64,000 nt of DNA from Winogradskya humida. GTDB taxonomy: Bacteria; Actinomycetota; Actinomycetes; Mycobacteriales; Micromonosporaceae. The notes under the pieces are model-generated. The model was given only the letters and a program-made list of their open reading frames with translations, was not told the DNA's origin and did no database searches. Below are positions 1 through 8,373 of the stretch, one piece after another; the first letter of the stretch is position 1; each line of letters opens with the position of its first letter. The stretch is taken from assembly GCF_016862215.1 (NCBI RefSeq), contig NZ_BOMN01000041.1, forward strand, positions 62,001 through 126,000, given 5' to 3'. Both the position numbers and the translations under genes were made by a program.

Positions 1-26
1 AAGCATCCCAGCCGGGTACGACAGTT

Positions 27-467
27 TCAGCCCTCGATGCGTGTCAGAACGAAAACCGGGATGATGCGGTCGGTCTTGGTCTGATATTCCTCGTACGGCG
101 GGTATGCCGCCACGGCACGCTCCCACCACACGGCACGCTCATCGCCGCTCAGCTCGCGGGACTCGTAGTCGTGCTTCTCCGCGCCGTCCTGAAGCTCGAC
201 GTGCGGGTTCTTGGCCAGGTTCCAGTACCAGACCGGGTGCTTCGGGGCGCCACCCAGCGAGGCGACCACCGCGTACTCGCCGTTGTGCTCGACGCGCATC
301 AGCGGGGTCTTGCGGAGTTTGCCGCTGCGGGCGCCCACCGAGGTGAGCAGGATGATCGGCATGCCCCGCAGATCGCCTGCCTGCGCGCCGTTGGAGGCCT
401 CGAACTTCTCCGCCTGCTCGCGGGCCCAGTCCGAGGTGCTTGCTTCGTACTCGCCGGTCAACGGCAT
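27..467 (-). CDS. Nitroreductase/deazaflavin-dependent (Ddn-like) family protein
   Basis: A 146-residue single-domain protein resembling the F420-dependent nitroreductase (Ddn) split-barrel family. Family traits visible are the RSGKLRKTPLM segment, which normally contacts the deazaflavin phosphate, then VASLGGAPKHPVWYWNL and the NPHVELQDG strand. Family members use F420H2 to reduce quinones or nitro compounds; the substrate here is unknown. The start at 467 was chosen because an AGGGAG ribosome site sits just upstream and the conserved region begins right after it; an upstream in-frame extension would run into the preceding gene. It starts 11 bases after the UvrC-like gene ends on the same strand, so the two are probably cotranscribed. 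Confidence 0.8.
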   Translation of the reverse strand: MPLTGEYEASTSDWAREQAEKFEASNGAQAGDLRGMPIILLTSVGARSGKLRKTPLMRVEHNGEYAVVASLGGAPKHPVWYWNLAKNPHVELQDGAEKHDYESRELSGDERAVWWERAVAAYPPYEEYQTKTDRIIPVFVLTRIEG

Positions 468-478
468 GATGGTGCTCC

Positions 479-1390
479 CTAACTGTCGGCTCTGTCCAGC
501 AAAGCAGCCAGGGCGGCATTCCGCTCGGCGAATTCCTGCCAACCCGCGGGGCCCTCGGCGGCGGGGCGGGTGGTGTGACGCTGCGTCCAGGTACGGACCC
601 GTCCCGCACGGACGGTGAACGAGACCAGGACGCCGTCCGCCCAGCCGCGCACGGCGAAGTCACCGGCCTCGTCGCTCGTCACCCGCTGCGGGGCGGTCAC
701 CCAGTCCAGGGCGCGGAGCTCCTCGGTGATCCGGCCGGCCAGCTCGAACGCCAGCGAATCGGCAGCTCTGGTGCGTACTGACAGCAGTGTCTCCTGGGCG
801 GCAGCGACCGCGACCGGATCGCGCAGCAGGACCGACGCGACGGCCTGGGTCAGATTCTCCCGGTCGGCGATGGTTACTCCCCGCGTTGCCGCCAGGTCAC
901 GCTCGGCACCGGTCAGGCCGCTTCTTGTGTACGCGAGAGGGTGCACCCGATGCAGCGCGCTCACCGTCAGCCGGGTCCGCACCCCGCCCAGATAGGGCCC
1001 GAACCGCGTAACCCCCGCCACCTGCGGTTCCGGGACGTGCACGAGGCGCAGGCCGGCCGTGGCAGCGCGCGCGTCGAGAATGAGGTACGCCGGGACCTCC
1101 TGCCCGCCGCGGGTCCTGTTCCACCGCGGCTTCGACTCCTCCAGCAGGTTCCGCTCGAGCCACGCCGCCTCGTGAACTGAGTCACAGCTGATCGCCTCGA
1201 TCCGGGTGATCCGCGGCACCATCCGGCGCAGGTGCCGCCGATCCCGCAGCTCGCCCCAGTACGAGGCCACACGCGATCGCAGCTCGGTGGCGCGGCCCAT
1301 GTAGAGCACCCGCCCGGTCTCGTCGCGGAACCGGTAGACACCCGGCGCGGCGGGCAGAGCGGAGATCGTACGGCGAATCTGCGGACCCAT
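479..1390 (-). CDS. GIY-YIG nuclease, UvrC N-terminal-like (short form)
   Basis: A 303-residue protein with an N-terminal GIY-YIG nuclease module: GVYRF near residues 17-21, VLYMGRA near 28-34 and LRSRV near 37-41, then the WLERNLLEESKPRWN segment carrying the conserved Glu and Asn. It resembles the N-terminal half of UvrC, which makes the 3' incision in nucleotide excision repair, but ends before a complete UvrC C-terminal nuclease and helix-hairpin-helix region. Full UvrC is roughly 600 residues or more, so this is a Cho-like or otherwise specialised short paralogue, not the housekeeping enzyme. The ATG at 1390 precedes the first conserved residues directly. It is divergent from the hydrolase at 1421. 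Confidence 0.78.
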   Translation of the reverse strand: MGPQIRRTISALPAAPGVYRFRDETGRVLYMGRATELRSRVASYWGELRDRRHLRRMVPRITRIEAISCDSVHEAAWLERNLLEESKPRWNRTRGGQEVPAYLILDARAATAGLRLVHVPEPQVAGVTRFGPYLGGVRTRLTVSALHRVHPLAYTRSGLTGAERDLAATRGVTIADRENLTQAVASVLLRDPVAVAAAQETLLSVRTRAADSLAFELAGRITEELRALDWVTAPQRVTSDEAGDFAVRGWADGVLVSFTVRAGRVRTWTQRHTTRPAAEGPAGWQEFAERNAALAALLDRADS

Positions 1391-1408
1391 CGCGACAGTA
1401 TCCGCCGG

Positions 1409-1414
1409 TAGGGT
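1409..1414 (+). promoter_or_regulatory. Leaderless-type -10 element for the hydrolase gene
   Basis: TAGGGT fits the TANNNT -10 consensus and lies 6 bases before the ATG at 1421, with no ribosome binding site between them. This is the arrangement of leaderless actinobacterial mRNAs. No clear -35 element is seen. Confidence 0.4.
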
Positions 1415-1420
1415 TCCGGC

Positions 1421-2221
1421 ATGCCTTCGATCTCCGTCGGCGACGTCACGCTGACCTATGAGGAGTCCGGCCGGGGCGCGCCCGTTCTGCTCCTGGCGGG
1501 CACCGGCGCGAGCGGCCGCAGCTGGTGGCTGCACCAAGCCCCCGCGCTGGTCGCGGCCGGTCACCGAGTGATCACCCTGGACAACCGCGGCACGGGCGGC
1601 AGCGGTCCGGCCGGGCCCGGTCTCACGGTCGGTGATCTGGTCACCGACACGGCAAACCTGATCACCCAGCTGGTCGGTGGTCCCTGCCACATCGTCGGCA
1701 CCAGCATGGGCGCCTACATAACCCAGGAGCTTCTGCTCGTACGCCCGGAGCTGGTGAACCGAGCCGTCCTGATGGCCTCCCGCGCCCGCCCCGACCCGGT
1801 CTCCACCGCCCTCGCCGCCGCCGACCGCGCCCTGGCCGACTCGGGCATCAAGCTCCCGCCCGAATACGACGCCGTCACCCGCGCCCTGCAGAACCTCTCA
1901 CCGGCCACCCTCGCCGACCCCGAATCAGCCCAGGACTGGCTCGACATCCTGGAGCTGTCCCCCGCCGCCCCCGCCGACCACCGCGCCCAGCTCAACGTGA
2001 CGCTGACCACCGACCGCCGCGCCGCGTACGAGAGGATCACCACGCCCACGCTTGTCCTCTCCTTCGCCGACGACCTGATCGCACCCCCGGCTCAAGGCCG
2101 CGACCTAGCCGCCGCCATCCCCGGCGCGGCCTTCGTCACGATCCCGGCAACGGGCCACTACGGCTACCTCGAACAACCGGACGAGGTCAACAGAGCGATG
2201 CTGGAGTTCCTGACCGCATGA
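1421..2221 (+). CDS. Alpha/beta hydrolase
   Basis: A 266-residue alpha/beta-hydrolase fold enzyme. The nucleophile elbow is GTSMG with Ser95; the oxyanion region is LLLAGTGASG near residues 24-32; the likely acid is Asp217 or Asp218 in SFADDLIAP; the catalytic His is His246 in GHYGYLEQP. These match the triad order of the family, so it should be an active esterase, lipase or related hydrolase; the substrate is not predictable. The last codon overlaps the start of the phosphopantetheinyl transferase gene by ATGA, so the two are translationally coupled. It could act as a thioesterase-like partner of that enzyme, but this is speculative. Confidence 0.85.
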   Translation: MPSISVGDVTLTYEESGRGAPVLLLAGTGASGRSWWLHQAPALVAAGHRVITLDNRGTGGSGPAGPGLTVGDLVTDTANLITQLVGGPCHIVGTSMGAYITQELLLVRPELVNRAVLMASRARPDPVSTALAAADRALADSGIKLPPEYDAVTRALQNLSPATLADPESAQDWLDILELSPAAPADHRAQLNVTLTTDRRAAYERITTPTLVLSFADDLIAPPAQGRDLAAAIPGAAFVTIPATGHYGYLEQPDEVNRAMLEFLTA

Positions 2222-2880
2222 TCGAGCGCCTGCTACCCCCCACGATCCAGTCGCGGCACTCCCTCGAGGACAAGCCCGAATCCACCCTCCTCCCCGGCGA
2301 GGAAGAACTGATCGCCAACGCCGTCCCCAAACGCCGCGCCGAGTTCACCACGGCCCGCTGGTGCGCCCGCGAGGCAATGGGCAAGCTGGGCGTCGCTCCA
2401 GCCCCGATCCTGCGCGGCGAACGCGGAGCCCCGATCTGGCCCGCCGGAGTCGTCGGCAGCATGACCCACTGTCTGGGCTTCCGCGCCGCCGCGGTCGCCC
2501 TGTCCACCGACATCGCCGGCGTCGGCATCGACGCCGAGGTGCACGACAAACTGCCCGAGGGCGTCCTCGACCTGGTCTCCCTGCCGTCCGAACGGGCCCA
2601 CCTCGCCCAGCTGTCCGCCGGGTGGCCGGACGTGTGGTGGGAGCGGCTGCTGTTCAGCGCCAAGGAATCCGTCTACAAGGTCTGGTTCCCGCAGACGGGG
2701 GAATGGCTCGGCTTCGAGGAGGCCGAACTCACTTTCTCACCGGAATCCGGCACCTTCACCGCCGCCCTGCTCCGAAACGGCCCGTTCAAAACGCTGCACG
2801 GAAAATTCCTGGCCGAGGACGGCTTCGTCCTGACAGCCATCGTCCTGGAACACGCCTCCACCCAGGCGGACCAGCCATGA
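2218..2880 (+). CDS. 4'-phosphopantetheinyl transferase (Sfp/EntD type)
   Basis: A 220-residue member of the Sfp/EntD superfamily, which transfers the phosphopantetheine arm of coenzyme A to a Ser of acyl or peptidyl carrier proteins. The family signatures are present: GVGIDAEV with magnesium ligands Asp105 and Glu107, and the FSAKESVYK motif with Lys149, Glu150 and Lys154. SMTHCLGFRAAAVA matches the preceding conserved segment containing the SxTH motif. The length suits EntD-like secondary-metabolism enzymes more than AcpS. No carrier protein or synthase lies in this window, so it probably serves clusters elsewhere. The start overlaps the hydrolase stop, and its own stop overlaps the next ATG. 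Confidence 0.9.
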   Translation: MIERLLPPTIQSRHSLEDKPESTLLPGEEELIANAVPKRRAEFTTARWCAREAMGKLGVAPAPILRGERGAPIWPAGVVGSMTHCLGFRAAAVALSTDIAGVGIDAEVHDKLPEGVLDLVSLPSERAHLAQLSAGWPDVWWERLLFSAKESVYKVWFPQTGEWLGFEEAELTFSPESGTFTAALLRNGPFKTLHGKFLAEDGFVLTAIVLEHASTQADQP

Positions 2881-3203
2881 CCGTAACCCTCCCACCCCCG
2901 ATCCAAACCTTCTTCGACGCCACCAACACTGAGGACAGGGCCACCTTCCTGTCAGCCTTCGCCCCCGACGGCATCATCGACGACTGGGGCCGGGAGTTCC
3001 ACGGCCACGACGCCATCGGCCACTGGAACGACACCGAAAACATCGGCACCCACACCCGCTTCGAGGTCACCGCCATCACCTCCCCGACCCCGAACACGTA
3101 CGTGGTCACGGCGACCGTCACCGGCGGCGGCTTCAACGGCCCCAGCTACTTCACCTTCACCCTGGCAAACAGCCAGATCACCCGCATGACCATCACCGCC
3201 TGA
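2877..3203 (+). CDS. NTF2-like / SnoaL-like protein
   Basis: A 108-residue protein with the pattern of the SnoaL/NTF2-like fold: a helical N terminus (IQTFFDATNTEDRATFLSAFAPDG), the DWGREFHGHDAIGHW segment, then alternating strands. Members include polyketide cyclases, isomerases and proteins of unknown activity; nothing here fixes the reaction. The ATG overlaps the stop of the phosphopantetheinyl transferase gene, making a three-gene coupled transcript with the hydrolase. Confidence 0.75.
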   Translation: MTVTLPPPIQTFFDATNTEDRATFLSAFAPDGIIDDWGREFHGHDAIGHWNDTENIGTHTRFEVTAITSPTPNTYVVTATVTGGGFNGPSYFTFTLANSQITRMTITA

Positions 3204-3493
3204 CCGCCGGGCCTGACCGCCGGGCCTGACCGCCCGATCGCCAGGCCATCTGCCTGGCCGCCTGCCCTGCCCGGCCCGCTCCCGGTTGCTGGCCGGCTCC
3301 CGCCCGCCAGCCCGGCTTTGCCTGCCCGGCCGCCTTACCGCCCGGCCGCCTGTCGGTCCGTACGCCTGCCGGTCCGGCCGCTCGGCCGCCCGCCCGGCTG
3401 ACCCGGCCGCCCGCCCGTCTGCCTTGTCCAGCCTGCTCCCGTTTACTGGCCCGGTCCCGCCTGCCGGCCCGGCGTTTGCCGGCCCGGCCGCGG
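3204..3493. repeat. GC-rich degenerate repeat tract, no gene
   Basis: This 290-base gap holds simple GC-rich repetition. It opens with three near-copies of GACCGCCGGGCCT and continues with variants of GGCCGCC, GCCCGGC and CCTGCC. Open frames through it encode only Arg/Gly/Ala/Pro-rich sequence and have no ribosome site, so I call no gene. It separates the convergent NTF2-like and Mth938-like genes. Confidence 0.6.
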
Positions 3494-3967
3494 TCAGCAG
3501 GTCGAGTGGAACAGTGCGCCGACGGCCCGGTGCTCACTCAGCTCGTTGTAGATCCGCACGGCTTCCCGAGTCTCGGCCACTTGCACCTCGATGCCTTTCC
3601 CCGCAAGGAAATCCAACACCGTCTGATCAACCTGAAGCACGAGATCCATCCCGCGCGACAGCACAATCACGTCGGCCCCCCGCTCCAGCAACTCGACCAC
3701 ATCAACAGGCCGAACCCCGGGCCGATGCCGCATCCCCGTCTCCCGCCAATCCCAGGCCCGCCCACCCCCGGGATAAACGATCACATCCTTGAACTCCCCC
3801 ACCCCCGCAACAACAATCCGCCCCCACTCAACCTCCGCCACCCGAGGCGACCGCCCCGCCCCGCCGCCCTGCTGTGCACCCTCAACCCCCGCATCGGAAA
3901 GGTCGGCCGATTCGCCGCCACCCGCCGGCGCCCCCACAGTCTCAGAACCCGATGTCATGCCGTCCAT
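3494..3967 (-). CDS. Mth938-like domain protein (DUF498/NDUFAF3 family)
   Basis: The C-terminal 115 or so residues match the Mth938-like fold: WGRIVVAGVGEFKDVIVYPGG, WDWRETGMRHRPGV, then DVVELLERGADVIVLSRGMDLVLQV and VQVAETREAVRIYNEL. The first 40 or so residues are low-complexity Gly/Ala. The biochemical role of bacterial members is unknown; the mitochondrial homologue is a complex I assembly factor. I place the start at 3967 because frames further upstream translate a tandem repeat (GRGQRARD). The ATG at 3958 is an alternative. It lies 147 bases downstream of the VWA gene on the same strand, so membership of that operon is uncertain. Confidence 0.72.
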   Translation of the reverse strand: MDGMTSGSETVGAPAGGGESADLSDAGVEGAQQGGGAGRSPRVAEVEWGRIVVAGVGEFKDVIVYPGGGRAWDWRETGMRHRPGVRPVDVVELLERGADVIVLSRGMDLVLQVDQTVLDFLAGKGIEVQVAETREAVRIYNELSEHRAVGALFHSTC

Positions 3968-3974
3968 AGTGGCC

Positions 3975-4022
3975 CGCCCGTCCCTGGCCCGTTGCCCCCG
4001 CCCGTCCCTGGCCCGTTGCCCC
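3975..4022. repeat. Two perfect tandem copies of a 24-bp GC-rich unit
   Basis: The unit CGCCCGTCCCTGGCCC followed by GTTGCCCC occurs at 3975-3998 and again at 3999-4022. Further degenerate copies (GCCCATTGCC, GCCCACTGCC) continue to about 4100. The tract occupies the gap between the VWA gene and the Mth938-like gene. Confidence 0.75.
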
Positions 4023-4114
4023 CGGCCCGGCCCACTGCCGACCGCGCCAGGCCCCACTGCCCCGCTCGGCCCCGGCCCATTGCCTCGGCCCATTGCCCGG
4101 ACCCGTTGGTGCGG

Positions 4115-5290
4115 TCACGAGTCGGCGAGGCGGTCGGCGAAGGCCATCAGGTCTCTTCGTTCGATCGCGGCGGCCATCAGATCCGGGAACGCGTCGGGCG
4201 TACAAGCGAAAGCCGGCACTCCCAGAGCCGCCAGCGCTGCGGCGTTCTCGTGGTCGTAAGCGGGTGCTCCCTCATCGGAGAGCGCGAGCAGCACCACCAC
4301 CTGGACACCAGCGGCTGTCATCTCGGCGACGCGGCGCAGCATCTGGTCGCGGACGCCGCCTTCGTACAGGTCGCTGATCAGGATGAAGATGCTGTCGCGG
4401 GGGCGGGTGATGAGCTGGCGGCTGTAGCCGATGGCTCGGTTGATGTCGGTGCCGCCGCCGAGCTGGGTGCCGAAGAGGACCTCGACGGGGTCGGTGAGCT
4501 GGTCGGTGAGGTCGACGACGGCCGTGTCGAAGACGACGAGGGAGGTTTTCAGAGAGCGCATCGAGGCGAGGACCGCGGCGAAGACGCCCGAGAAGACCAC
4601 CGAGGCGGCCATCGAGCCGGACTGGTCGACGCAGAGGACGACGTCGCGTTGGATTGCCGTTGTGCGGCGGCCGTAGCCGATGAGGCGTTCCGGGATCACC
4701 GTACGGTGCTCGGCCTGGTAGTGCTTGAGGTTCGCGCGGATCGTACGGTCCCAGTCGATGTCGGTGAGTTTTGGGCGGTTGATCCGGGCTGCGCGGTTCA
4801 GGGCGCCGCTCACCGCCGTGCGCGTCTTCTGGCTGATGCGCTTCTCGAGTTCGTCGACGACTTTGCGGACGACCTGGCGGGCTGCGTCCTTGGTCTTCTC
4901 GGGCATCACGCGGTTGAGGGAGAGCAGCGTGCCGACCAGGTTGACGTCGGGTTCGACGGCGTCGAGCATTTCGGGTTCGAGGAGCAGGCGGGTCAGGTCG
5001 AGGCGTTCGATGGCGTCGGACTGCATGACCTGGACGACGGTGCTGGGGAAGTATTCGCGGATGTCGCCGAGCCAGCGGGCCACCTTGGGCGCCGAGCCAC
5101 CGAGACCGGCCGAGCGGGATCTGCTCTGGCCCTCGGTCTCGCCGCCGCCGTCGTAGAGCGCCGCGAGCGCCGCGTCCATGCGCCCGTCGCGCCCGTCGGC
5201 CGTACCCAGGGAAGTCTCTGCCGGACCGCCCAGAACGAGCCGCCACCGGCGCAGCCTTTCGCGCCGCGAGTGATCCGTGTTGTCCGTCAT
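4115..5290 (-). CDS. VWA domain protein of the MoxR-associated cassette
   Basis: A 391-residue soluble protein. The N-terminal 200 residues are helical and unlike other named domains; the C-terminal 190 form a von Willebrand factor A domain. The metal-ion-dependent adhesion site is intact: DQSGS with Asp222, Ser224 and Ser226, Thr281 in GGGTD, and Asp307 in ISDLYEGG. There is no signal peptide or membrane segment, so it should act in the cytoplasm. VWA proteins beside MoxR ATPases usually serve as metal-dependent adaptors that bring substrates to the AAA+ ring. Its ATG overlaps the stop of the DUF5682 gene (ATGA), placing it last in the overlapping four-gene cassette. Confidence 0.88.
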   Translation of the reverse strand: MTDNTDHSRRERLRRWRLVLGGPAETSLGTADGRDGRMDAALAALYDGGGETEGQSRSRSAGLGGSAPKVARWLGDIREYFPSTVVQVMQSDAIERLDLTRLLLEPEMLDAVEPDVNLVGTLLSLNRVMPEKTKDAARQVVRKVVDELEKRISQKTRTAVSGALNRAARINRPKLTDIDWDRTIRANLKHYQAEHRTVIPERLIGYGRRTTAIQRDVVLCVDQSGSMAASVVFSGVFAAVLASMRSLKTSLVVFDTAVVDLTDQLTDPVEVLFGTQLGGGTDINRAIGYSRQLITRPRDSIFILISDLYEGGVRDQMLRRVAEMTAAGVQVVVLLALSDEGAPAYDHENAAALAALGVPAFACTPDAFPDLMAAAIERRDLMAFADRLADS

Positions 5291-8200
5291 CCGACCTCCC
5301 GGCCGAGCAGGGCACGCAGCGTGGGCAGCACCCGCGCGGCGCGTTCGTGGTCCAGCATCAGAGGTTCGCCACCGGCACGGCTCGCACCACCCGCGATCCG
5401 CTCACCGATCGCGCGGCGTTCCCCGGTGGCAAAAGCGCCGAACGTACGCCGTAGCAGCGGCAGCACGTCGTCGAAAGCATCCGCCGGAATGTCGGCGAGC
5501 CACTGGTCGAGCAGCTCCAGCAGCGCCTCGTCGTGCACGAGCAGCAGCCCGCCGCCGGAGAGGAACCCCTCCACCCAGGCAGCACCGTGCGCGGGCGGCG
5601 TACCGATGGTGAGCGACAGCCCGAGCCGCCGCCGCACCTCTGCGCCGTCGACCCGCCCCGCGTCGAGCAGCAACCGCGACAGCCGTCCGGCGAGCAATCC
5701 GTGCAGGTCACTCCGCCCCGCCACCGAGGTGAGCGCGTTCAGCCACTGTTCGCGGGTAGCGTCGTCGTCGAGCAAACCGACCGCCTGGTGCACGCCGTCG
5801 ATGTGCCCGCGCAACTCCTTCGCCGCGTCATCGGACAACGATCCCGACGCCGCGGGCAACCCCACACAGACCCGGGTGAGCAGGCTCGCGGTGACAGTCT
5901 CCAACCCCGCCACATCGGTACGCCGGACATCGCCGTACCGCAACGTCCGAGCCAGCGCCGGAATCGCCGCCATCAGGTGATTGAGGTCCGCATCGAGCGC
6001 GGCACGCGTGTCGAGCGCGGCGAGCACCGCCGGGAAAGCGTCACCCAGCTCGGCGAGCAGGCACACCTCCACCAGCGCGGTCACCTCACCGAGCGTCGCC
6101 GCCTCCCGCGCGGCCCCGGTCACCTTCGCGGTCGCCGCGCCGGCCACGGTCGTACCGTGCATGCTGCCCTCGACCAGCTGAACCTCGAAGTCCGGCAGCC
6201 ACCGCAACCGCCACTGCTCCCGGAAAGTCCCGGTGCCCCGCCGAGCGGCCTCAGCCTCACCCCACGGCACCCCGATCGCCCGCATCCGGTGCAGCAACCG
6301 GCTGCGCCCCAGATCAAGATCCTTCCGAAGGTCCAGTTCAAGAACCCGTTCCAAAGCCTCAGGCTTGAGCCGTACGGCCCGCTGCTGCACCGCAAGATCC
6401 TTGGCCAACGGTACGGTCGGCATGTCCGCAGGCACACCCCCGAGCCGCTCCCCGACAACCATCCGCCGCCCGATGAGCTCCACCCGCAACGGCTCCCCGT
6501 CACACATGACAGCCTCAGCAGCCTCGGTCACCTCAGCCAGCCCCGCAAGCGGCCGCCCCCGAACCGTCGCCAGCGCCTCCGCCAACCGCGTCGCCTCGAT
6601 CACGTGCGCCGACGACGTCGGCACCCCCTCCGCCCGGAGCACCCCTGCAGCGTCGACCAGCCACCGTGGAACGACCTCGTCCGCCGTGGTGAAAAGGTGG
6701 TGATACCACCCCGGTGACTGCACCCCCGCCCCATAACCGGACCACGACGCCAGCCGCCCATAGGTCCACGGAACCCAGGTAAAACTCACCTTGACCTTCT
6801 TGCGCCCCTTGAGCAACGCGGCATCATCCTTGGCGGAAACCTTGCGGCTCAACGCCGGCACATGCCAGGCCCCACACACCACAGCCACATTCTCATGGGT
6901 ACGCCGAACCTCCCGAAGCACCGTCCGCATATAAGCCTCCCGAACCAGATCCTCAGGATCCTCCGGCGACGCCTCCCGGATAGCAGCCATAGCCTCCGCA
7001 ATGGCCACGAACGCCGGCATCCCCCGATGCTCCACAACGTCCTCCCACCACCGCTCAGGATCGTCATACCCCGCCGCCGCAGCCAACTCCCCAATCGGAT
7101 CAACCGGCCGCACCCGCCCGGCCCGCTCCAACGGTGCCTCCCCATCCACATCGGACGGCGGGAAGGTGACCTCGCGCACTGTGGTAGGCGCAGCCACGGC
7201 TGAGGGCAGAACCGTGACCGAGCACGCTGACTGCCATGACGCCGTCACACCAACGTCACCGGAGGGCTCGCCACCGGAGGGCTTGGCTGCGGAGGGCTCG
7301 CCACCGGAGGGCTCGCCACCGGAGGGCTCGCCACCGGAGGGCTCGCCACCGGAGGGCTCGCCACCGGAGGGCTCGCCTGCGGAGGGCTTGCCACCGGAAG
7401 GCTTGCCCGCGGAAGAACCGCTAGGGGAAAGCTCTCCAGCGGAAGAACCGTCAGGGGAAGGCGCATCAGCGGAGAAACCGTCAGGCGAAGGCGCGTCAGC
7501 GGAGGAACCGTCAGGGGACGAACCGCTAGAGGAAGGCTTTCCAGTGGAGGAACCGCCAGGTGAAGCAGTCCCGATGGAAGGACCAGCAGCAGAAAGCCAG
7601 CCAGCCAAAGGTTCGCTGGCGAACTGACCGTCAGCAGAAAGCCCGTCAGCGTTAGGGCCGTCAGCCGAAGAGATAGCAGCGGAAGTGACAGCGGTCGGGC
7701 CGACAACGGACGAAGCAGCAGCAAGCGGATCGGCGGCAGCGGAAGTGACGGCGGCCGGTTCGACAACGGATGTGACACCAGCAGGATCGGCGGCAGCGGA
7801 AGTGACAGCGGCCGGGCCGACAACGGACGAAGCAGCAGCAAGCGGATCGGCAGCAGCGGAAGTGACGGCGGCCGGGCCCACAGCAGCGGCCGGGTCCACA
7901 GCGGCCGGGTCCACAGCGGCTGAGACAGCGGCGGCTGAGACAGGGGCAGGGCCGGGGGCAGGGGAATTGTCGGTGGGAGGGGAATCGGTGGCAGGGCCGT
8001 CAGTGGGGGAGTGGTCCGGGGCAGCGGTGGGTGGGAGGGCGGGGGCGGCTGGGGTGTTGGTCAGGCGGTAGGCGTAGGGGAGGTCGAAGAAGCGGACCGG
8101 GATGCCGTTCGTGACGGCCCAGCGGAGGGCTTGCCATTCTGGGGAGAAGATGGCGAAGGGCCAGAAGGCGGAGCGGCGGGGGTCGTCGGTGGCGTAGCCG

Positions 8201-8373
8201 AGGAGGGCGACGGGGGGTTGGAGGGCGGGGTCGGCTGCCCAGCGGATGAGGTCGTCGGCTTCGGGTGGGCCTTCGATGAGGAGGATGGTGGGTTGCTGGC
8301 GGTCCAGCTCGGTGACGACGGCGCGGGCTGAGCCGGGGCCGTGGTGGCGGATGCCGTAGTGGTGTTCAGGCAT
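5287..8373 (-). CDS. DUF5682 family protein with a long repetitive insert
   Basis: A 1028-residue protein. Residues 1-105 and 425-1028 form the conserved part. The N terminus has HHGPGS with His10 and His11, then LIEGPPEAD with Glu34; later comes VVCGAWHVP with His504. That order (early His, IEGP Glu, GxxH-like His) recalls the TraB/TIKI/ChaN-type hydrolase fold, but this resemblance is my inference. The C-terminal third is helical and HEAT-like. Residues about 107-420 are a Ser/Gly/Pro/Ala-rich, probably disordered insert made of 5-residue PSGGE-type repeats and 19- or 20-residue repeats. It overlaps the MoxR gene upstream by 8 bases and the VWA gene downstream by 4. Confidence 0.85.
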   Translation of the reverse strand: MPEHHYGIRHHGPGSARAVVTELDRQQPTILLIEGPPEADDLIRWAADPALQPPVALLGYATDDPRRSAFWPFAIFSPEWQALRWAVTNGIPVRFFDLPYAYRLTNTPAAPALPPTAAPDHSPTDGPATDSPPTDNSPAPGPAPVSAAAVSAAVDPAAVDPAAAVGPAAVTSAAADPLAAASSVVGPAAVTSAAADPAGVTSVVEPAAVTSAAADPLAAASSVVGPTAVTSAAISSADGPNADGLSADGQFASEPLAGWLSAAGPSIGTASPGGSSTGKPSSSGSSPDGSSADAPSPDGFSADAPSPDGSSAGELSPSGSSAGKPSGGKPSAGEPSGGEPSGGEPSGGEPSGGEPSGGEPSAAKPSGGEPSGDVGVTASWQSACSVTVLPSAVAAPTTVREVTFPPSDVDGEAPLERAGRVRPVDPIGELAAAAGYDDPERWWEDVVEHRGMPAFVAIAEAMAAIREASPEDPEDLVREAYMRTVLREVRRTHENVAVVCGAWHVPALSRKVSAKDDAALLKGRKKVKVSFTWVPWTYGRLASWSGYGAGVQSPGWYHHLFTTADEVVPRWLVDAAGVLRAEGVPTSSAHVIEATRLAEALATVRGRPLAGLAEVTEAAEAVMCDGEPLRVELIGRRMVVGERLGGVPADMPTVPLAKDLAVQQRAVRLKPEALERVLELDLRKDLDLGRSRLLHRMRAIGVPWGEAEAARRGTGTFREQWRLRWLPDFEVQLVEGSMHGTTVAGAATAKVTGAAREAATLGEVTALVEVCLLAELGDAFPAVLAALDTRAALDADLNHLMAAIPALARTLRYGDVRRTDVAGLETVTASLLTRVCVGLPAASGSLSDDAAKELRGHIDGVHQAVGLLDDDATREQWLNALTSVAGRSDLHGLLAGRLSRLLLDAGRVDGAEVRRRLGLSLTIGTPPAHGAAWVEGFLSGGGLLLVHDEALLELLDQWLADIPADAFDDVLPLLRRTFGAFATGERRAIGERIAGGASRAGGEPLMLDHERAARVLPTLRALLGREVG
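7261..7410 (-). repeat. Ten tandem 15-bp units inside the DUF5682 gene
   Basis: Ten consecutive 15-bp units begin at 7261, 7276, 7291 and so on to 7396. The commonest on the plus strand is GGAGGGCTCGCCACC, and six are identical. On the coding strand they read as PSGGE, with PSAAK, PSAGE and PSGGK variants. Because 15 is divisible by 3, copy-number change keeps the frame. Confidence 0.92.
7681..7875 (-). repeat. 60-bp-class tandem repeats inside the DUF5682 gene
   Basis: Units starting GGAAGTGAC begin at 7681, 7741, 7798 and 7858, giving periods of 60, 57 and 60 bases. They encode degenerate copies of an Ala/Val/Ser-rich block, AAVTSAAADPLAAASSVVGP. As with the 15-bp units, all periods keep the reading frame. 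Confidence 0.88.

Noticed and set aside
3193..3537. Minus-strand frame through the 3.2-3.5 kb repeat tract
   Set aside because: It encodes only Arg/Gly/Ala repeats, has no ribosome site and overlaps the ends of flanking genes.
7261..7410. Possible CRISPR array
   Set aside because: The 15-bp units are directly abutting with no spacers and encode a peptide repeat in frame.
7001..7627. Plus-strand Pro/Glu repeat frame (PPEGS-type units)
   Set aside because: It is the antisense of the DUF5682 repeat insert; the minus frame is continuous with conserved domains on both sides.
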